The notes under the pieces were generated by a model that did not search any database, was not told the DNA's origin, and worked only from the letters and a program-made list of their open reading frames with translations. A program made the translations under genes and the position numbers. A stretch of DNA of 64,000 bases from Lithocarpus polystachyus (lineage: Eukaryota; Streptophyta; Magnoliopsida; Fagales; Fagaceae), in contig CM066170.1 in assembly GCA_033629205.1 (NCBI GenBank), forward strand, positions 11,977,501 to 12,041,500, read 5' to 3'. Below, piece by piece: positions 59,871-64,000 of the stretch; position 1 is the stretch's first letter; each line of letters begins with the position of its first letter.

Positions 59871-59954
59871 CCCAAATTGCGCAAATGATGTCGCTGGGGT
59901 TTTCCATTTTTTTTTTTTAATATATAAAACTATTCACCTCAGATCGGGAATTTA

Positions 59955-60802
59955 GGGTCCGTTCGGTTAGAGGAGTAGAAAAGTGGGAGGATGGAAAATT
60001 GTGAGAGGATAGAAAAGTGGGAGGATGGAAAATATTTAGTTTTCCCTCTTGTGTGTTCGGTTGGAGGAGTGGAAAAGTGGGAGGATAGAAAACTCTTGTG
60101 TTCGGTTGGAGAGAAAAAGGGAAGGATGGAAAATGTAATTTATATAAATTGACTATTATACCCTTGTTACATAATATGTAAGAAATAGATTTATTTCTAA
60201 TCATTAAATAATATAAAATTTATCACATTATATATATAAATTTATATTATTATAATGTAAAAATTAGATTAAGCCACGTTGAAAAAAAAAAAAAACAAAA
60301 ATGTTCTCAGTAACGTTGAAGGAAAAAAAAAAAAAACAACAACAACGTTACTGAAAGTTCAGTAACGATGAAGAAAAAAAAACAAAACAAAACAAAACAA
60401 AACAACACAACACAACACAACGTTACTGAAAGTTCAGTAACGTTTTCTTTTCAACGTTACTGAACTCAGTAACGTTGAAAAGAAAAAAAAAATGTTCAGG
60501 GGTAATGTTGAAAGAAAAAGAAAAAAATAAAAAATAAAGAAAAGGAGAATGTTGAAAAAAATTAAGTAGGAAGAGGGCATTTTTGTAAAAGTGCTACTAT
60601 AGAACTTTTCTTTCCAGATTTTCCTTCCGATTTGGAAGGAAAAAAAAAAAAAAAAAAGTGGGCCCGGAGAGAAAACTTTCTCTCCAGTTTTCCATCCTTC
60701 CTATTTTCTTTCCCCAAACGAACAGTGGAAAACAGTATTTTCTATCCTATTTTCCTCCTTTATTTTCCATCCTCCCTATTTTCACTCCAACGAACGGATT
60801 AG
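59955..60802. mobile_element. TIR element with palindromic core
   Basis: The left GGGTCCGTTCGGTTAGAGGA and the right CTCCAACGAACGGATT are inverted partners, continued by GGAGGATGGAAAAT on one side and ATTTTCCATCCTCC on the other. The middle (60,310-60,480) alternates TTCAGTAACGTTG and CAACGTTACTGAA several times with A-runs and (AAAAC)n. Absent from copy A at this place. Confidence 0.75.
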
Positions 60803-60950
60803 GGTGGGGAGTTAACGGGGAAAGGGAAACATACAGAGGTTGAGACCAAATTGTAATTTTTTGGTGAGACCAAAGTAATGCTACGAACATATATTTTTAC
60901 AAATTATTAATGTGTCAATTTTTACTGATATTCTTTTAGACCTAACACTA

Positions 60951-61630
60951 TTATCGTTGCATATTGAGATCATAGACAAATGTTCTAATGATGATATGTT
61001 TTTCTTAAAAAGGTGGGTATTGAAAAAATATTTCTATATAAATCTTAAGGTTTATGTTAATGTTTTTATTTATTTTGCTATTAAAATGCTTATAAATTGA
61101 TGCCAGATTGAATATAAGTGGTAACCACTTCAATAACGTAGTAAATATCAATATCTCCTATAATTGACACATTTAGTTTTGAAAAAAAAAAAATATCTTT
61201 TAAACTGGGTTTGAGGAATTTGCTCAAACTCATTACATAGAGATTTATAAGACGAAAAGGCTTAATTTCAAACTGATTTGGAGTTACCTTCTTCCAACCC
61301 ACTATATGGTAATTGAAGAGAAAATATTTATGTGTAGTTTGGTCACATGACTCATTAGAAAAATTCATGTGTCTTATTTAAATAATATAAATTAATAGCC
61401 TTATAAATCATTACATAGTAGGTTAGAAGAGATTCCTTTAGACTAGTTTTAAGCTATACTTCATTCTTATAACTCCCTCCACATGCATTAAATTACATGA
61501 TTCAATAATTCGTTTAAACAAGTCACGTGACTATTAAGCAAGTCATATAACTAGAAGTACACATGAGATAACTTTTTAGGTTGCCATTTGGTGGCTTGGA
61601 AAAACTTTTCTCCAAACTAAGGATGGTGTC
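60951..61630 (+). other. Start of unit C, no gene
   Basis: The first 240 bases repeat 53,250-53,440 (ATTATCGTTGCATATTGAGA, TATTTCTATATAAATCTTAA). The rest is AT-rich without coding pattern. Confidence 0.6.
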
Positions 61631-61762
61631 TATTGCACACTGTGTGCAAACACACATTGTCCAATATAACTAAAAACGTGAGTTTTATTCACTTTGAAAT
61701 CGTGAATAAAAGTCATGCTTTTAGTTATATTGAGAAGTGTAGTTTGCACACTGTGTGCAATA
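61631..61762. mobile_element. Fold-back MITE of 132 bases
   Basis: Two arms of about 61 bases (TATTGCACACTGTGTGCAAA... and its inverted partner ending TTTGCACACTGTGTGCAATA) around a 9-10 base loop. The arms contain the self-palindrome GCACACTGTGTGC. No coding. Confidence 0.85.
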
Positions 61763-61782
61763 AGTATTAGCTCCAAATTAAT

Positions 61783-62429
61783 TTGGAGCAAACAAATTTA
61801 GACTTAATTATACACAAAAGAACATTGCTAACTCAAGGATGGCTTTAAAATGACTAGAGTTATTTTGCAGAGACATGAAACCTCATATTGCCACAGAAGA
61901 TTCTTGAACCCATTCTACCAAAAGAGAGAAAATCAGCATGCTTGCATAAATACAACAATCAATAATACCACGATAATCATTATTGTCAATGTGAGATTCT
62001 ATTTGAATTTCTTCATCTCCAATTGAGTTTGAAAACCTTAAACTCAAAATGAGAAATTTAGATGTTATTGGAATAGAACTAGAGGAAAACCACCTTAAAT
62101 TGGAGATGAAAATATATTTGGCTCTTCATTTCCATTTGATTTGAACTAGCAAACTAGCTAGTGCTAAGAAAAGTTGACAAATTAAAAGGTCCCCAGATTT
62201 TTGAGATATTCCTGCACCATCTTGTGGCCCTAATAAGCGTGAAAATTTGAACCATGTACCTCTTGTCTCACCAGTAGAGAGAGCTAATGCAAAATTTTGT
62301 TTTGTATTGGAGGCTAGCCAACAATGGCATTCATAGCACATTTTGGGGTACATTTTCACGTTGAAGTGGACACCTTAAAACTAAGTTAACCTGTGTGCTG
62401 AGGTACACCAAGGGGTAGACTTTTTTTCT

Positions 62430-62476
<47 letters not shown>

Positions 62477-64000
62477 TCACCATATATATGTAAACTATAG
62501 ACAAATGTTGAGTAACATGCAGGAATGGACACATGATTGAAGGGCCATATCAATCTTCGTTAGGTTAATTATTTTCTATTTTAAATGAATCCGTTTTGTA
62601 ATGATTGAAAAGTTTTGTATAGACGAATTTCTTTCACAGTTGAACTAGCACTCTGTAATATTTCTAACGGAAATATCTATGATTCAAATATTCCATCTCT
62701 AACAATCAATGTATAATGAAAAAAAAAAACCTTCATATAGAATCTCATTGTAATAAATATTATAGCTTGGTATTTTATTTTAATGTAAATGTAGCTTGGT
62801 ATTTGATTATTGCTTTAAATATAAGTAGAATCATGACATTAAGATTCAAATTTTCTGTCAAAATATTAATAAAAATTCAAAAAATTCAAAAAATTAAAAA
62901 AGAGATGTATTGTGTATCTCGTGGTAGTTACCACTTTTTCTTTTTTTTTTTCGTCCTTTGGGTATGGGATTTGAAACAATGATCATTCAAAAAATGTAAG
63001 CATACAATACCCCACTCCTTGTGAGCTTATGACGACTGGAAATTTGGGACCAATGAGTGATTTTTTTTTAATCAAAAAAATTATGTTTGTATAATTGGAC
63101 TTTGCCTAAGGAGTATTCATAGGACATTTTTGTGAATCAAAACTGGGTCAAGTCAAGTTCACTGTGACCCGCAACCCAACCTGATAGAAATCTTAGCCAA
63201 TAAAAAGAAAAAATCTTAAAAGGTTATTTTTTTAGCATAGAAATAAAAAATCTTAAGAAGTTATTTTTTATTTTTTAGCATTTACAGTAGTGATACTAAA
63301 AAATAAAAATCTTAGCTAGCCTAGTTTTAACAACTTTCAATACTAGGTTGGCTAGGTTTTTTTTTTTCTAAGTTAGAACATTCATAGTAGTGGTGCTAAC
63401 AAATTTAACTTTTAGCACCTCAAAAAGTTATTTTATCTATTTTATTACCTTACTTTACAATATACTCAAATCAAATATTTTATTTTTTTACCACTTTTAT
63501 TAAAATAATATAAACTACTCGTTAATATAATAAAAATAAGGAAGGAAAGAGAATTTAAACAGCCTAGGCCCAGTTTGGATTTTTTTTTTCATCACTCATA
63601 ACTCTTCACTCAATTTTCGTCACTTGTCACTCATCACTCATCACTTAAAATACCTCAATCCCACCCGTTTGGCACTCATCACCCAGTTTTGGGTTACTTT
63701 GTTTCAAATAAAAAACAAAAAAGTCAAACATTGCCTCTGGGCTTTGTTTCAAAATAAATTAAAAAAACCAAAAAAAGTCCAACATTGTGGCTGAACAGTT
63801 GATTTATTACAAAAATGTCATTGAAAATAGAGTTATGAAAATTGAAAACACCTCAAATGTGTTTTCAGTTTCCATAACTTATCACTCAAAAATTAAATAA
63901 TTGGGTGATGGAAACAAAAACTGAAAACAAAATCGAAACGGACTTCTAAGTCACAAGTCACACTATTTTTTAGTTATGAGTTATAAAAACAGAATAATCA
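61783..64000 (+). repeat. Repeat unit, copy C (nearly identical to copy A)
   Basis: Follows 1-2,300 base for base with few changes. The CT tract is shorter (62,431-62,471), the T-run at 1,618-1,654 has shrunk (63,357-63,367), and about 50 extra bases of TCACTCATCACT-like repeat lie near 63,600. The unit runs off the window, so a second receptor-like gene may lie about 2 kb beyond it. Confidence 0.95.

Larger units (their letters stand above)
53250..60950 (+). repeat. Repeat unit, copy B (diverged, interrupted)
   Basis: Colinear with copy A in separate blocks: 53,449-54,137 and 55,785-56,800 with 115-1,400 of A, then 59,700-59,940 with 2,380-2,560, and 60,815-60,945 with 2,850-2,990. The block CTATTATCGTTGCATATTGA at 53,253 recurs at 60,950, where the next unit begins, so units B and C are in tandem. 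Interruptions are a MITE, a LINE, the 56,940-59,230 stretch and a TIR element. Confidence 0.8.

Noticed and set aside
59408..59955. Several overlapping frames of about 100 residues on both strands
   Set aside because: They arise from the 205-base tandem units and share no protein family features or codon bias.
1..64000. CRISPR arrays, bacterial operons, tRNA or rRNA genes
   Set aside because: No spaced direct-repeat array, ribosome binding sites or cloverleaf/rRNA signatures were found; the sequence is plainly plant nuclear.

Overview
The window looks like nuclear DNA of a eudicot plant, probably a woody one. It is AT-rich, carries long CT, AT and ATT microsatellites, has split genes with GT-AG introns, and is packed with LTR, LINE, SINE, CACTA, MULE, hAT-like and Harbinger-like repeats. 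The gene remnants (an EIX/Cf-type receptor-like protein, dihydrofolate synthetase, SPEECHLESS-type bHLH, WAT1-type transporter, NLR repeats) are all plant families. Fagaceae is a guess from overall feel only. No complete, intact protein-coding gene was found; every recognisable host gene is broken or a fragment.

Left part (1-18,150). A repeat unit (copy A) starts the window. It is followed by small transposons, including a SINE inside a MITE, and then by an LRR receptor-like protein with a TATA box, signal peptide and transmembrane end, broken by one frameshift and one in-frame stop (4,258-6,737). On the minus strand at 8,469-11,216 lies a dihydrofolate synthetase pseudogene that keeps six exons and their introns but has lost its central exons, both ends and one base. 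LTR-like, TRIM-like and MITE remnants follow, with a diverged copy D of the unit at about 15,000-15,560.

Middle part (18,159-45,121) is a Russian doll. An outer TIR element contains a copia-type LTR element with gag but no pol (18,486-43,354, minus strand). Its gag is split by an 18.9-kb CACTA element (23,068-41,974) with a clean 3-bp target duplication. The CACTA element has no visible transposase. It carries pieces of several host genes with their introns: a CDPK-related kinase, eRF3, an NLR leucine-rich-repeat end, a WAT1-type transporter and some unidentified exons. It also holds its own nested Pack-MULE with a CCCH zinc-finger gene piece, and a LINE tail. This multi-gene Pack-CACTA is the most interesting object in the window.

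Right part (45,122-64,000). It begins with a decayed SPEECHLESS-like bHLH pseudogene and an AT-rich stretch. A 4.0-kb MULE with a perfect 9-bp target duplication carries a spliceable two-exon reading frame. Copies B and C of the tandem unit follow. B is interrupted by a LINE and several MITEs; C is nearly identical to copy A at the other end of the window. The duplicated unit around a receptor-like gene suggests an expanding and decaying immune-receptor cluster colonised by transposons.
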